Assembly (NCBI GenBank): GCA_030637135.1
Contig: DAOVVO010000094.1
Coordinates: 1-5,293, forward strand
Source of the DNA: Nitrospirota bacterium
GTDB lineage: Bacteria; Nitrospirota; Thermodesulfovibrionia; UBA6902; BMS3Bbin08
DNA: 5,293 nucleotides
Reading direction: 5' to 3'
In this document: piece after piece, positions 5,199 through 5,293 of the stretch
Layout of the letters: the number at the start of each line of letters is the position of its first letter
Numbering within the stretch: the stretch's first letter is position 1
Translations under genes and position numbers: made by a program
Notes under the pieces: generated by a model
Seen by the model: the letters and a program-made list of their open reading frames with translations, nothing else
Database searches by the model: none
Told to the model about the DNA's origin: nothing

Positions 5199-5293
5199 CT
5201 CTTTTAAATATTATCTTCCATGGCTAAATTTATTTAGTTAAGGTAAAATAAACAATCAGCGTTTCAGATGAGGGCTTTAATAAATTGAGATTT
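5199..5293. other. AT-rich tail with no recognised feature
   Basis: No coding frame with a start and ribosome binding site is visible. The only structure seen is a short CTAAAT-TT-ATTTAG inverted repeat at 5224-5237. It may be the upstream region of a gene beyond the window. Confidence 0.4.

Overview
The window looks like a chromosomal segment of an anaerobic or facultatively denitrifying Gram-negative bacterium. Signs of this are a complete cytochrome-c-dependent nitric oxide reductase (NorC and NorB), a polytopic NapH/CcoG-like iron-sulfur protein and three small clostridial-type ferredoxins. The lineage cannot be fixed from sequence alone. Moderate to low GC, a DUF2400 (TIGR02757) gene and multiple small ferredoxins would fit Nitrospirota, Desulfobacterota or Brocadiales-like Planctomycetota; this is a low-confidence inference. 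All credible genes are on the + strand.

Layout: 1-594 is the 3' part of a DUF2400/TIGR02757 gene that starts before the window. The gap 595-705 carries a perfect 16-bp palindrome with the TGAT-N4-ATCA core of FNR/DNR-type sites, placed where it could activate the nor operon. norC (706-1404) and norB (1430-2791) follow, 25 bp apart, and end at a strong perfect hairpin (2820-2854). NorC is unusual in having two haem-c domains instead of one. NorB retains all expected haem and FeB ligands and the catalytic glutamates.

Next comes a four-helix membrane protein with a cytoplasmic double 4Fe-4S domain (2899-3873). Its 3' end overlaps by 20 bp the first of three related ferredoxin genes (3854-4042). 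A small cupin (4080-4394) follows, then a likely terminator, then two more monocistronic-looking ferredoxin genes (4573-4764 and 4889-5074). The window ends with a large imperfect inverted repeat whose arms are each built from five 7-bp units (5089-5198), and about 95 bp of AT-rich sequence without a recognisable feature.

Working model: nitric oxide or low oxygen induces norCB through an FNR/DNR-type regulator, and NorCB reduces NO to N2O at the cytoplasmic membrane. The second NorC haem may extend the periplasmic electron wire. The downstream membrane Fe-S protein and ferredoxins form a separate redox group, perhaps for electron supply or metalloenzyme maturation. No link to NO reduction is proven beyond adjacency, and the hairpin after norB argues that the two groups are at least partly transcribed separately.
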